Positions 35,698 to 44,776 of a DNA stretch of 64,000 nucleotides are shown one piece after another (within the stretch, counting starts at the first letter, position 1; each line of letters starts with the position of its first letter). The DNA is taken from positions 62,001 to 126,000 of the forward strand of contig CALBDU010000083.1 in NCBI GenBank assembly GCA_937927335.1, given 5' to 3'. The notes under the pieces were generated by a model. That model saw only the letters and a program-made list of their open reading frames with translations, searched no databases and was not told the origin of the DNA. This stretch comes from an uncultured Clostridium sp. GTDB lineage: Bacteria > Bacillota > Clostridia > Clostridiales > Clostridiaceae. Made by a program: the position numbers and the translations under genes.

Positions 35698-36962
35698 ACT
35701 TTGCATAATAACCTATCCAGATATACTGATTTCATCTGACGGCTGGCCATGGCCTGCTTTAGTGGAGGCAGCTTAAGTATTACTGAGAGAATAGCCGCCA
35801 TGGACCTGTGATTGGACAATGCTTTTTTATCGAAGATCAGCTCCTGGAGCTTTCCTTTTTCTATGGCCTGAAGAACAATTCTGTGTGTGGTGTTTACAGG
35901 AGTGAGGATTTCTGTATTGCGGTGCTTGAGAAGGATGCTTTTTCTGAAGCAGTTTCGAACGCAGATACCACAGCCAAGACATATTTCTTCATTTATGGAA
36001 GCTGTTCTTTTATTTATATCAAGGTCCTTTTGTACCATCTCTACAGCTTCAATGGGACAGGCCTTTGCACATAAGCCGCAGCCGGTGCAGCTTTCTTCAA
36101 TTACCTGTGGCATAAAGGCAGTGGTTTGAATAGGATGCAAGGCACCAAACTTTTTAACTGCCAGCATGCCCTCACAGCAGCAGCCGCAGCAGTTGCAAAG
36201 AAAACTGGAATCCTGACGCACATTTTCGCCACACTGTACCAGATTGTGTTCATTGCAGCTGCTCAGTATTTCCAAAGCCTCCGAAGCCTCCACGGATCTG
36301 CCAAAGCCATGCTTGCTCAGAGAGTAGGCTGCGGTGCCGAAGGTCATGCAGGTCTCCATTGGGGCATTGCAGCTTTTGCCCAAATGTTCCATTTTGTGAC
36401 GGCAGAAGCACATGCTTAAGGTGATGTGCCTGGCATTTTTTATAATATTGCTGGCCCGGTCATAGTCCATTATCTCAACCTGATTACTGTTTGAAAGCAC
36501 GCTTTCATATATAAAAACCTTTCCAAATCTGGTTTCAGTTCCAAGAAAAAGATCCTTAATGAAATCCTCCTCAACGTTGAGGTATTGGTAAAACAGCTCT
36601 GACAGCAGCTGCTGATTTATATCATTCCTGGTCCGCATCAGTGAAAATTCAAAGAATCCCACCATCGGAGGGGGGAGTACATACTTTTTTTCACCCTGCT
36701 GGTCCATATCCAAAAGGATTGCCTTTTCAGCTAGCTTATCCAGAATTTTTTCTGTTGGGCCCATATCCATTTTCCATATAACTGAGGCTGTTTTAACATC
36801 AAAGGGTCTTATGGGGAGCTGTGCAGCCAGCTCCGCTTCCTTTTCTGTAAAGAGCAGGCTTAATATTTTATATAGGTTTTCTGAAGGGGCTGCTCCCTGG
36901 GGAAACAGGTTTATTCTTTCCTCCAGGCTTTTATAGGCCTCCTTGTTTGAAATGTGTGACAA
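35691..36962 (-). CDS. Cysteine-rich 4Fe-4S protein
   Basis: A roughly 423-residue soluble protein. The N-terminal 120 residues look helical and winged-helix-like. The middle holds CFCRHKMEHLGKSCNAPMETC and later CNCCGCCCEG, both dense cysteine motifs. The C-terminal third is a two-cluster ferredoxin: CTGCGLCAKACPIEA and CLGCGICVRNCFRKS. It is probably an electron-transfer or redox-sensing protein; no partner is adjacent. I place the start at TTG 36962, where AGGTGGTG stands 8 bases upstream; a GTG at 36974 lacks a ribosome site. Confidence 0.75.
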   Translation of the reverse strand: MSHISNKEAYKSLEERINLFPQGAAPSENLYKILSLLFTEKEAELAAQLPIRPFDVKTASVIWKMDMGPTEKILDKLAEKAILLDMDQQGEKKYVLPPPMVGFFEFSLMRTRNDINQQLLSELFYQYLNVEEDFIKDLFLGTETRFGKVFIYESVLSNSNQVEIMDYDRASNIIKNARHITLSMCFCRHKMEHLGKSCNAPMETCMTFGTAAYSLSKHGFGRSVEASEALEILSSCNEHNLVQCGENVRQDSSFLCNCCGCCCEGMLAVKKFGALHPIQTTAFMPQVIEESCTGCGLCAKACPIEAVEMVQKDLDINKRTASINEEICLGCGICVRNCFRKSILLKHRNTEILTPVNTTHRIVLQAIEKGKLQELIFDKKALSNHRSMAAILSVILKLPPLKQAMASRQMKSVYLDRLLCKVK

Positions 36963-36987
36963 TATTTTCACCACCTGAGTATTTTAT

Positions 36988-37016
36988 TTGATTTCCTATA
37001 AGTACCATGATAATAT
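36988..37016 (+). promoter_or_regulatory. Probable promoter of the CHAD gene
   Basis: TTGATT (36988-36993), 17-base spacer and TAATAT (37011-37016), 45 bases before the start codon, in the divergent gap. Confidence 0.5.
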
Positions 37017-37060
37017 ATGCATAAAATAATAACAATGCTGAATTTAAAGGATGTGATATT

Positions 37061-37918
37061 ATGAATATCATATTAGTAAGGCATGGAAAAGCAAAAGCAA
37101 GGATTAAGCGGCAGGGTGACCCATCTGGCAGCAGGCATCATAATCCAATACTTATAATGGCAAAATACATGGATGAAATCACGCTTGCAGAGAGAGCTTT
37201 TGTAAAGGATCAGACAGATATTGAAAATGTGCACCAGATCAGAGTTAAGCTGCGGCAGATACGTTCACTGCTCTCCTTTATGAAGCCCTTGTTGAATCAG
37301 GAGGAATATTGGAAATACAAGGCTGTGCTTCAAGGTGTTTCTCAAAGGTTCTCCAGGCTAAGACAGCTGGATGTTCTATATGAAGGCTGGTCTGAAATTA
37401 TTGAAAACAGCAGGGGAATGATAGATAAAAACAGCGCACTTAGTACAGCGGTAAGCATTGAAAGAAAACAGGAGAGCTTAAGTATTAAAGAGTACATATC
37501 TGAAGGGCTTATGGCTGATGAGCTTAGAGAAGCTTTCACATGGATACGGGCTCTTACTTTAAATATGGAGGAGTATGTTAGCTTTGCAGATAATAGAGCA
37601 GCCTCCTGGAGTAAAAAAGCAAAAAAAATGTCCGGAAAAATTGACTTCAACAGCATAAAAGAGCTGCACAGCTTAAGGGTTCGTTATAAAAAACTTAGAT
37701 ATGTCACAGACAGCCTGAAATCAGATAAAAAAAATAAACTTAAGAAAATTCAGGATGCCTTGGGAAGTGTATGTGATTCATACTTGAATATTTCCTTGCT
37801 GGAGGAAATAAAAGAAAAATACCAGCTGCCAGGCTTGCAATACGAAATGGGTTTATTGACGGGCTATCAGCTTTGGGAAAAAGAAAAATCAATGAAATAC
37901 CTTAAAACTGTATTATAA
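37061..37918 (+). CDS. CHAD-domain protein with SixA-like N-terminal remnant
   Basis: A 285-residue protein. Residues about 33-285 are a CHAD domain, a helical bundle with conserved basic and His residues (VHQIRVKLRQIRSLLSF; ELHSLRVRYKKLRYV) that binds polyphosphate. The first 32 residues begin IILVRHGKAKAR, the first strand and RHG motif of SixA-type phosphohistidine phosphatases, but the rest of that domain is absent. The start is fixed by AAAGGATGTG before ATG 37061. It stands between pap and ppk1, in keeping with a polyphosphate-granule role. Confidence 0.85.
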   Translation: MNIILVRHGKAKARIKRQGDPSGSRHHNPILIMAKYMDEITLAERAFVKDQTDIENVHQIRVKLRQIRSLLSFMKPLLNQEEYWKYKAVLQGVSQRFSRLRQLDVLYEGWSEIIENSRGMIDKNSALSTAVSIERKQESLSIKEYISEGLMADELREAFTWIRALTLNMEEYVSFADNRAASWSKKAKKMSGKIDFNSIKELHSLRVRYKKLRYVTDSLKSDKKNKLKKIQDALGSVCDSYLNISLLEEIKEKYQLPGLQYEMGLLTGYQLWEKEKSMKYLKTVL

Positions 37919-37943
37919 GGGCTGCCCGGAAGCAGCCCGTTTT
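37919..37943. terminator. Terminator between CHAD and ppk1
   Basis: GGGCTGC and GCAGCCC form a 7-bp GC-rich stem with a CCGGAA loop, followed by GTTTTATT. It separates convergent genes and may serve both. Confidence 0.8.
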
Positions 37944-37949
37944 ATTGTT

Positions 37950-40067
37950 TTAAGAAACTATAGGCTTGAATTTAATAATTTTAAGTTCCTTTTTTAATTT
38001 TTTTGCTTCTTTTACAGCTAGCTTGTAGAATATTTCCTGACTGTTTACAATACCTTTTTTTCTTTTATCAATTCTAACATAGCTGCCATCAGCTTTCAAT
38101 ATCCTTGATTTTACAGTATCCTGCAGGGATATTTCAATAATATCCTTTAGCTTCTTTTTTGCTTTACTGTCTTCAACAGGGAATAAAAGCTCCACACGCC
38201 TGTCCAGGTTTCTGTTCATCCAGTCTGCACTTGAAAGGTAAATCAGCTCCTCGCCCCGATTGAAAAAATAGTAGATCCTGCTGTGTTCAAGGAACCTCCC
38301 CACGATACTTTTAACCGTAATCCTATGGCTGATACCTGGAATACCTGGCTTTAGGCTGCAGACACCTCTCACTAAAAGCTCAATATCTACCCCGGCATTG
38401 GATGCATTATAAAGAGCTTCAATAATTTCACAGTCTACCAGGGAATTAACCTTTGCAATGATTTTAGCTTTCATTCCTGAACGGGCGTTTTCAGCTTCCT
38501 GATTGATCAGGTTTATAAAGGTTTCCCTCATATTAAGGGGGGCAAGCACTGCCTTATACATGCTTTTAGGCTCCGAATGTCCTGAAAGCATATTGAACAG
38601 GGCGGATGCATCTGCTCCGAAATATGGATTTGAAGTAAAGAGACCGAAATCGGAATACATTTTAGCAGTGACATCATTATAATTGCCAGTGCCCATATGA
38701 ACATATCTCTTTATGCCGTTTTCTTCCTTCCTTACAACCAGCAGCACCTTGCAATGGGTTTTTAATCCAACCAGGCCGTATATAACATGACAACCGGCTT
38801 TTTCCAGTCGTTTTGCCCAGTTTATATTATTCTGCTCATCGAATCTGGCCTTAAGCTCCACAAGTACAGTTACCTGCTTGCCATTTTCTGCAGCTTGTAC
38901 CAAAGCCTCAACGATAGGGGACTTGCCACTGACCCTGTACAAGGTCTGCTTTATAGCCAGTACATCAGGGTCGGAAGCAGCTTCCCGCACTAGTTCGACT
39001 ACAGGCTCAAAGGACTGATATGGGTGATGGAGCAGTATGTCATTTTTGGAAATTGCGTCAAAAATACTTTCTCCTTCCATAAAATACGAAGAGGGCTGTG
39101 GTACCAGGGGTGTATATTTCAAATGATCATGGCCTTTAATATCTGTAAGCTTCATTAAATATGTAAGATCCACAGGCCCGTCTATTTCATAAAGCTGGCC
39201 CTTTGATACTTCCAGCTCCTCCTTCAGTATTCCTAAAAGCATTTTATCCATGCCCCGTTCAATTTCCAGACGTATCACAGCTCCCCAGCGCCGTTTTTTT
39301 AGTGATTCCTCAATGGTTTCCAAAAGGTCCTCTGCCTCTTCCTCGTCCAGGGACAGGTCTGCATTCCTGGTTATCCTGAAGCAGCTGGAGGTTATAATGC
39401 TGTGTCCTGAAAAAAGCTCCTCCAGATTCATGCAAATTACATCCTCCAGCAGCATGAAGCTTTTTTCCCCTTCGCAGGGAAGCTCCACAAGCCTGGGAAG
39501 CACTGAAGGTACCTGAACGCAGGCAAAGAGGGTACTGTTCCTGTCTTTTTTATCCTCTATAAGCAGAGCAATATTCAGAGATTTATTCAAAACCAAAGGA
39601 AATCTTCTGCTCTGGTCTACTACCATGGGAGTAAGTACCGGATATACATTTTTTATATAGTAGTCATTTATGAACTGCCTCTGTTTATCACTGAGCTGGT
39701 TTTCCTTACGAAAAAGGATACCTTCTTTTTTTAGTGCCTGCTTTAGTGAACGGTTAAAACAGTTATATTGGTCATATATCATCTGATGGGTTCTGATAGA
39801 TATTCTTTTCATCTGTTCTTCAGGATACAGGCCTGCGGCATCCGGCCTATTGAATTCAGCCAATATTTGATCGTGTAGAGAACCTACTCTCACCATAAAA
39901 AATTCGTCAAGATTTGAACTCACTATGGAAAGAAATTTTATTCTTTCAAAAAGGGGATTGTTTGTATCCTTAGCTTCCTCAAGAACTCTGTGGTTAAATT
40001 CCAGCCAGCTCAATTCTCTGTTAAAGAATTTTTTATTATTGCTGTTTAATGTCAAAGTATTTTCCAT
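37950..40067 (-). CDS. ppk1: Polyphosphate kinase 1
   Basis: A 705-residue PPK1 that makes polyphosphate from ATP. The N domain starts with FFNRELSWLEFNHRVLEEA; the catalytic region has SPIVEALVQAAENGKQVTVLVE and LKTHCK, where the His (about 437) is the phospho-acceptor, and EHSRIYYF supplies the second active-site His. The start is ATG 40067, about 9 bases after AAGGG; upstream in-frame GTG and ATG are too close to it. It follows the exopolyphosphatase gene by 12 bases, so the synthetic and degradative enzymes share an operon. Confidence 0.95.
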   Translation of the reverse strand: MENTLTLNSNNKKFFNRELSWLEFNHRVLEEAKDTNNPLFERIKFLSIVSSNLDEFFMVRVGSLHDQILAEFNRPDAAGLYPEEQMKRISIRTHQMIYDQYNCFNRSLKQALKKEGILFRKENQLSDKQRQFINDYYIKNVYPVLTPMVVDQSRRFPLVLNKSLNIALLIEDKKDRNSTLFACVQVPSVLPRLVELPCEGEKSFMLLEDVICMNLEELFSGHSIITSSCFRITRNADLSLDEEEAEDLLETIEESLKKRRWGAVIRLEIERGMDKMLLGILKEELEVSKGQLYEIDGPVDLTYLMKLTDIKGHDHLKYTPLVPQPSSYFMEGESIFDAISKNDILLHHPYQSFEPVVELVREAASDPDVLAIKQTLYRVSGKSPIVEALVQAAENGKQVTVLVELKARFDEQNNINWAKRLEKAGCHVIYGLVGLKTHCKVLLVVRKEENGIKRYVHMGTGNYNDVTAKMYSDFGLFTSNPYFGADASALFNMLSGHSEPKSMYKAVLAPLNMRETFINLINQEAENARSGMKAKIIAKVNSLVDCEIIEALYNASNAGVDIELLVRGVCSLKPGIPGISHRITVKSIVGRFLEHSRIYYFFNRGEELIYLSSADWMNRNLDRRVELLFPVEDSKAKKKLKDIIEISLQDTVKSRILKADGSYVRIDKRKKGIVNSQEIFYKLAVKEAKKLKKELKIIKFKPIVS

Positions 40068-40079
40068 ATTCATCACCCT

Positions 40080-41621
40080 TTATTTTTTTATTTCAGGGGC
40101 AACACCCATTACTTCCTGGAAAAATGATGCTTTACGGGAAAAATCCCATTCCTCCAGCAGTGTATCCAAGCTGGAGACAATTTTAAAATAAAGTTTATCA
40201 GAGGATTGGCATATGTCCATAGTGGTTATTTTCTGCCTGTGGGAAAGGTCCAGTGAATCCCCCAGCTTTAATATGGCCGCAAGCTTGGACACAAGTATTT
40301 TTTCTTTTTCATTCAGGGCTCCGTAATACTTATCCTCTCTGGAGGGTAAATCCTGACCGTGATATCTGGCTGCATTTGCTGTCAATAGCAGTTCTCTGTC
40401 AGAAAACCCAGTGATATTTTGCTTTTTTATGATATGAAAGGTTTGAATATCAGGGTCACTAAATCTTACAAATTTGCCCGCATCATGAAGTATGGCTGCT
40501 ACCCTTAGGTAAAGCCTTTCTCTGTTATCCAGTTTATGAAGCCTCATTGTTTGATCAAAAATTGATAGTGCAGTTTTTTCTACAAAGGCACTGTGGTTTT
40601 GATCCACGCAATATTTTTCTGCAACATACCTGGCATAGTCAAGAGTCTCACTGAAGTCTTCTTTTATTTCCGGTTTAAAATATATTTCTTCTGCTATTTC
40701 ATATAAAAGTCCGTGACGAAGGGTGGTCATAGGTGCATAAATGCCTTCTGCCCTGGTAAGGTTCAGGAAGCATTGAAAAAGAATTACTGAAGGCAGCAAT
40801 ATTTCCGCCTCTTTTTTGGATATGACATAATTATTAATTATCTGGTCAGTACTCATGGTTAGCATCTTACTGTATAGCTTATATAAACTGTTTCCATTGA
40901 TAAGGATTCCGTTTTTATCTGACTTGCCCTTGCAGAGCCTTGAAATGGTTTCAAGCTCGCCGCCCAAGCCCACAAAGGTTTCAACTCCAAGCTTTTGTAT
41001 CTTGAATTTTAAAAGGTAAATTTTACTGTCGATAAATTCCTCCATAACCTTTGGAAAATCCAGAGTCATTGTTTCCAGATCGGAAAGTATTTCGCTGAGT
41101 CTCAAGGAGCCTAGTTTTATATGTTCTGTAAATTCCAGTGTTCCATTATTGTACAGGGATACCTCCATTCCGCCGGAAGCAACATTAACCATCAGGTAAG
41201 AGCCGGATGAGAGGGGCTCAGCTTTAACATACTGCTTACCGAGAGCCTTGAAGGCAAGGAGGTTTTCTTCAGCATTATTAATAATATTGACATGGATCCC
41301 CGTGCTCATGCGAATCTGCTCAACAATATACTCGCTGTTTTCAGCTTCCCGCAGGCCGCTGGTGGATATAGCCCTGTAGCTTTTTATTCTGTAATCCTTC
41401 ATCAGCATTGAGAAGCCCTTTAAATCGCTGCAGGTTTCCTGTATGGTTTGCACAGAAATTCTGCCTGTGGTGAAGGTGTCTCTTCCTATGTTGGTGGGTT
41501 TGGTAAGATCCTCTAAGATGTGGTATTTATCCTGGTCAGTAATTTCGGCTATTGTCATCTTAAGATTATTTGCGCCAACATCTATAGCTGCTACAATGTG
41601 GAGATCTTTTTTTGCAGTCAT
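40080..41621 (-). CDS. ppx: Ppx/GppA exopolyphosphatase with C-terminal HD domain
   Basis: A 513-residue protein: an ASKHA fold of the Ppx/GppA type at residues 1-305 (AAIDVGANNLKMTIAE; NVASGGMEVSLY, where the Ser-Gly-Gly loop binds phosphate) and an HD-like domain after about 330 (ILHDAGKFVRF; ARYHGQD). It should hydrolyse polyphosphate or pppGpp. The N-terminal motif departs from the usual DVGSNS (here DVGANN), so it may be the more divergent of the two Ppx genes here. AAAGGTG precedes the ATG, and ppk1 follows in the same operon. Confidence 0.88.
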   Translation of the reverse strand: MTAKKDLHIVAAIDVGANNLKMTIAEITDQDKYHILEDLTKPTNIGRDTFTTGRISVQTIQETCSDLKGFSMLMKDYRIKSYRAISTSGLREAENSEYIVEQIRMSTGIHVNIINNAEENLLAFKALGKQYVKAEPLSSGSYLMVNVASGGMEVSLYNNGTLEFTEHIKLGSLRLSEILSDLETMTLDFPKVMEEFIDSKIYLLKFKIQKLGVETFVGLGGELETISRLCKGKSDKNGILINGNSLYKLYSKMLTMSTDQIINNYVISKKEAEILLPSVILFQCFLNLTRAEGIYAPMTTLRHGLLYEIAEEIYFKPEIKEDFSETLDYARYVAEKYCVDQNHSAFVEKTALSIFDQTMRLHKLDNRERLYLRVAAILHDAGKFVRFSDPDIQTFHIIKKQNITGFSDRELLLTANAARYHGQDLPSREDKYYGALNEKEKILVSKLAAILKLGDSLDLSHRQKITTMDICQSSDKLYFKIVSSLDTLLEEWDFSRKASFFQEVMGVAPEIKK

Positions 41622-41763
41622 AAATTTACACCTTTTCTTATTTATTTTACAAATATTTTATCATATTCCGTAATAAAGACAAATACCGACCTATAACTTA
41701 TTGAAATATTTTGAATTTATTGATATAACAATATCAATAATATTTTTAGGGAAAGGAAAATAT

Positions 41764-43266
41764 ATGGATAAGTTAGGAGTTATAGATGTTGGATCGAACT
41801 CAATAAGGCTGGTCATTTTAAAAATAAACCAGGATAATTCCTTTAGGATTATTGATGAAAAAAAAGAAACAGTGAGGCTTGGAATGGATATGACTCCCGA
41901 GGGAGGTCTTAACCCTGAAAGAGCACGGAAAGCAATAGAAACATTAAGGTTTTTCGTGGATATATGCAAAGGCACTGATGTAAATGACATTTTGGCTGTG
42001 GCAACTGAAGCTGTAAGAAGAGCCTCTAAGCAGGATAATTTTACTGCAAGGGTCAAGGAGGAGACCGGCATAGACATAAGTATTCTTTCCGGCAGTGAAG
42101 AAGCCTTCTATGACTATTTTGGCACTATTAACAGCATGTGCCTGAGCAGGGCATTGCTGATGGACATAGGTGGCTGCAGCAATCAGCTTATACTGGTGGA
42201 GGATAAAAAGATTGTTGAATCAATAAGCCTTCCCTATGGTGCAATAAATCTTAGCACCAGATTCAATCTTGAAAAGGCACTGGAAAAAGATTCAGAGGAC
42301 CAGATAAGAACCTTCTTATTTAATGAATATGATAAAATACCATGGCTGAAAAAAGCCAGGGGTTTCCCTTTGATAGGTATCGGCGGCACCTTGAGAAATA
42401 TAGGGAAAATCAGCAGGAGAATTAATAACTACCCTATGGATATCTCCCATAATTATCAGATGGATGTAAAGGACATATATGATATATACAACCAGGTTAA
42501 GGCTAGGGACATAAAGCAAAGAGAAAAAATCAAGGGGCTTTCCAAAGAAAGGGCGGATATATTCCTGGGGGCTTTAGCTGCAGTGCTTACAGTTACTGAT
42601 TACTGCCAGGTGCCTATGATACATTTAAGCGGCAACGGATTAAGAGAAGGGCTTATATATGAATACATCCTAAGGGGCAAGGAACCAGCCTCTGATGTTT
42701 TGGACTTTTCTCTAAACAATATAATCAATGACTATCAGCTGGACAGGCAACATGCAGAGAGAGTATATGGTTTTACTAAAACTTTATTTAATCAGTTAAT
42801 GCCCGTTCATAGCATAGACAAAGACATGAACAGCACCTTGAAAACTGCTGCACTGCTCCATGATCTTGGGGTTGTAATCAGTTATTACGGTCATCACAGG
42901 CATTCCTTTTACATGATAATGAATGCAAGAATAAACGGCTTGTCCCATAAGGAACAGCTGATGGCAGCCCATATTGCTGCATTTCACCGGAAGGACGAAT
43001 TTAAAATAAATACCTATCAATATCGGAATGTACTGGAGGACGAGGATATCCAAATAATACAAAAGCTTGGTATACTTTTAAAAATAGCTGAATACCTGGA
43101 TCAAAGGCAAAATGGCAATATAGAGCAGATTCAGTGCAACCTTCAAAAGGATACTGTGATTATAAAATTGTTTTCAAAGGAGGATCCTGATATTGAAATA
43201 AATGAGACTTTGAAGGCTTCAGATTCCTTCAGCAAAATATTCAACCGCAAGCTGATTATAGTATAA
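41764..43266 (+). CDS. Second Ppx/GppA phosphatase with HD domain
   Basis: A 500-residue paralogue of the previous gene, transcribed divergently. It has the standard motif VIDVGSNSIRLVI, MDIGGCSNQLI (phosphate loop) and IGIGGTLRNIG, then an HD domain with LLHDLGVVISYYGHHRH. The consensus active-site motifs make it the better candidate for an active exopolyphosphatase or pppGpp phosphatase. The start at ATG 41764 follows GGGAAAGGAA; a frame from 41701 would add an unconserved hydrophobic stretch. A long hairpin and an HD gene follow. Confidence 0.88.
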   Translation: MDKLGVIDVGSNSIRLVILKINQDNSFRIIDEKKETVRLGMDMTPEGGLNPERARKAIETLRFFVDICKGTDVNDILAVATEAVRRASKQDNFTARVKEETGIDISILSGSEEAFYDYFGTINSMCLSRALLMDIGGCSNQLILVEDKKIVESISLPYGAINLSTRFNLEKALEKDSEDQIRTFLFNEYDKIPWLKKARGFPLIGIGGTLRNIGKISRRINNYPMDISHNYQMDVKDIYDIYNQVKARDIKQREKIKGLSKERADIFLGALAAVLTVTDYCQVPMIHLSGNGLREGLIYEYILRGKEPASDVLDFSLNNIINDYQLDRQHAERVYGFTKTLFNQLMPVHSIDKDMNSTLKTAALLHDLGVVISYYGHHRHSFYMIMNARINGLSHKEQLMAAHIAAFHRKDEFKINTYQYRNVLEDEDIQIIQKLGILLKIAEYLDQRQNGNIEQIQCNLQKDTVIIKLFSKEDPDIEINETLKASDSFSKIFNRKLIIV

Positions 43267-43281
43267 AAAATAATCAGCAAT

Positions 43282-43334
43282 CATATAAATTTAAGGATTG
43301 GATACCACAACTCCAATCCTTAAATATTTATATG
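43282..43334 (+). repeat. Long near-perfect hairpin between ppx2 and the HD gene
   Basis: CATATAAATTTAAGGATTGGA (21 bases) is repeated inverted at 43312-43334 with one 2-base bulge, across the loop TACCACAAC. No T tract follows; the 3' arm ends 10 bases before the HD-protein start, so it may control that gene or protect the ppx2 mRNA end. Confidence 0.8.
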
Positions 43335-43344
43335 AGGTATTATA

Positions 43345-43935
43345 ATGGAGGATATAGCGGATTACTTAAATTATGATGAGGCTTGTCATGTACTTCAAAA
43401 ATATATAATCTGGCGCAGTCATGAGCATGAAAATAAGGTTTCAGAGAATGCCGTTATAATACTGGATTCACTTAGGGACATTTTTACCGTATCAAAGGCG
43501 GAATACAATATGCTTCAGTATTCTGCAATGCTTCATGATATAGGCTGCTTTATCAATAAAAATGCCCATCATAAGCATACAAGCTATATTATTTACAATG
43601 ATTCTGCATTTGACTGTCTTCCCGTTAATATAAGATCCATACTGGCACTTGTAGCAGCTGGACATCGTAAATCCATGGGTAAATCCATAAAAAACCATAA
43701 TGAACATGAGCAGGTCTTTATAATGCGGCTCGCTTCCATATTAAGGCTGGCAGATGCCCTGGACCACACCCATAATATCGACGTACGCATCAATAATATA
43801 AAAGCAGACCATGATAGCCTGGTTATATTCCTTAAGGGTGAGGATACATATATTGCTGCAGACAGGACTGCAAAAAAATCGGATCTCTTCAGGGAGTGCT
43901 TTAATCTTGAGGTTATATTGAAAAACGCAAAATGA
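43345..43935 (+). CDS. Stand-alone HD-domain protein related to the Ppx C-terminal half
   Basis: A 196-residue protein with an HD site (MLHDIGCFINKNAHHKHTSY) and LVAAGHRKSMG, LADALDHTH further on. Its sequence pattern follows the HD half of the neighbouring Ppx/GppA proteins (compare LLHDLGVVISYYGHHRHS), as though that half existed alone. The metal-binding His-Asp pair is retained. A weak GAGGT lies before the ATG. It is probably a phosphohydrolase or regulator working with the polyphosphate enzymes; the substrate is unknown. Confidence 0.8.
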   Translation: MEDIADYLNYDEACHVLQKYIIWRSHEHENKVSENAVIILDSLRDIFTVSKAEYNMLQYSAMLHDIGCFINKNAHHKHTSYIIYNDSAFDCLPVNIRSILALVAAGHRKSMGKSIKNHNEHEQVFIMRLASILRLADALDHTHNIDVRINNIKADHDSLVIFLKGEDTYIAADRTAKKSDLFRECFNLEVILKNAK

Positions 43936-43974
43936 ACTACTCACTGTTAAGTAGACAATGGGTAGTTCGTCTTT
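43934..43974. terminator. Terminator after the HD gene
   Basis: GAACTACTCA pairs with TGGGTAGTTC (one G-T pair) across a 15-base loop, followed by GTCTTTTA; convergent genes lie on both sides. Confidence 0.7.
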
Positions 43975-43993
43975 TACACCTTGCGCTTTATTT

Positions 43994-44473
43994 TTACTTA
44001 TCATCGCTGAATTCTTTTTCAAGCTGCTGCTGCTTTCGTATTACAAGTTTTCCTATTATTAAGCAGGTAACAAATATTAATATAAACATAAAAAACATCA
44101 TAATCATAATTAAAGGCAATAGCATCGTTAATATATTGTTCCTTAAAATTTCATAACTGTTATATTTTGCAATTCCCATAACCATGCTGAAGCCAAAGGA
44201 ACCAATGAGGCTTGTAATCAGATAGGTTTTCATGGTGGGCTTTGTATAATAATCCCACTGTCCTCTCTTGATACAGCCTATAAGAAATACTATACAGCCT
44301 GCCATGAATATGAAAAATTCAGCAGCATACTGTTTAAATGGGGCATTCATAAAAGTAGACTGCACAATTATGCTTGTTAAAAGCATACAGAATAAAAACC
44401 AAAAGCCAAAATGCTCTATTTTTAAAAGCTCCAACTCCTGTCGCTCATCTACAACCTTTTTAAATTTAAACAT
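43994..44473 (-). CDS. Four-helix membrane protein, DUF6773-like
   Basis: A 159-residue membrane protein with about four transmembrane helices and a charged N terminus that begins KKVVDERQELELLKIEHFGFW, the pattern of the DUF6773 group. Function unknown. Its start overlaps the end of the Xre regulator gene by 8 bases, forming a two-gene unit of a type common in Firmicutes (small HTH regulator plus small membrane protein), which is probably autoregulated. Confidence 0.7.
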   Translation of the reverse strand: MFKFKKVVDERQELELLKIEHFGFWFLFCMLLTSIIVQSTFMNAPFKQYAAEFFIFMAGCIVFLIGCIKRGQWDYYTKPTMKTYLITSLIGSFGFSMVMGIAKYNSYEILRNNILTMLLPLIMIMMFFMFILIFVTCLIIGKLVIRKQQQLEKEFSDDK

Positions 44474-44672
44474 TTAAATTCTCCTCCCAAAACAAATCAT
44501 TTAATGTCAAACCCAGAGCCTTGCAGATAGAAATGCACAGCTGAAGGGAAGGATTGAATTTACCTGCCTCTATCATGCCGATGGTTTGCCTTGTCACTCC
44601 TACCATTTCTGCAAGCTGCTCCTGGGATATATCCATTGCAACCCGTGCCAGCTTCATACGAATATTTTTCAT
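44466..44672 (-). CDS. Xre-family HTH regulator
   Basis: A 68-residue single-domain helix-turn-helix protein (MDISQEQLAEMVGVTRQTIGMIEAGKFNPSL) ending in LNDLFWEEN, typical of the YozG/Cro-like group coupled to membrane proteins. ATG 44672 is preceded by AGGAGGTGG; an upstream in-frame start at 44708 lies in the promoter. It overlaps the following membrane protein gene. Confidence 0.88.
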   Translation of the reverse strand: MKNIRMKLARVAMDISQEQLAEMVGVTRQTIGMIEAGKFNPSLQLCISICKALGLTLNDLFWEENLNV

Positions 44673-44691
44673 ATGCCACCTCCTTAATAGT

Positions 44692-44720
44692 ATTATATAG
44701 TATATCAATCAAAATGTAAA
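44692..44720 (-). promoter_or_regulatory. Promoter of the xre-membrane protein operon
   Basis: Read on the minus strand: TTTACA (44720-44715), 17-base spacer and TATAAT (44697-44692), 19 bases before the start codon. Confidence 0.65.
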
Positions 44721-44776
44721 CTATATATTGCATAAAGAAATATAAAATATACACTTTTGCTTTAGCAAAGTAAAGC

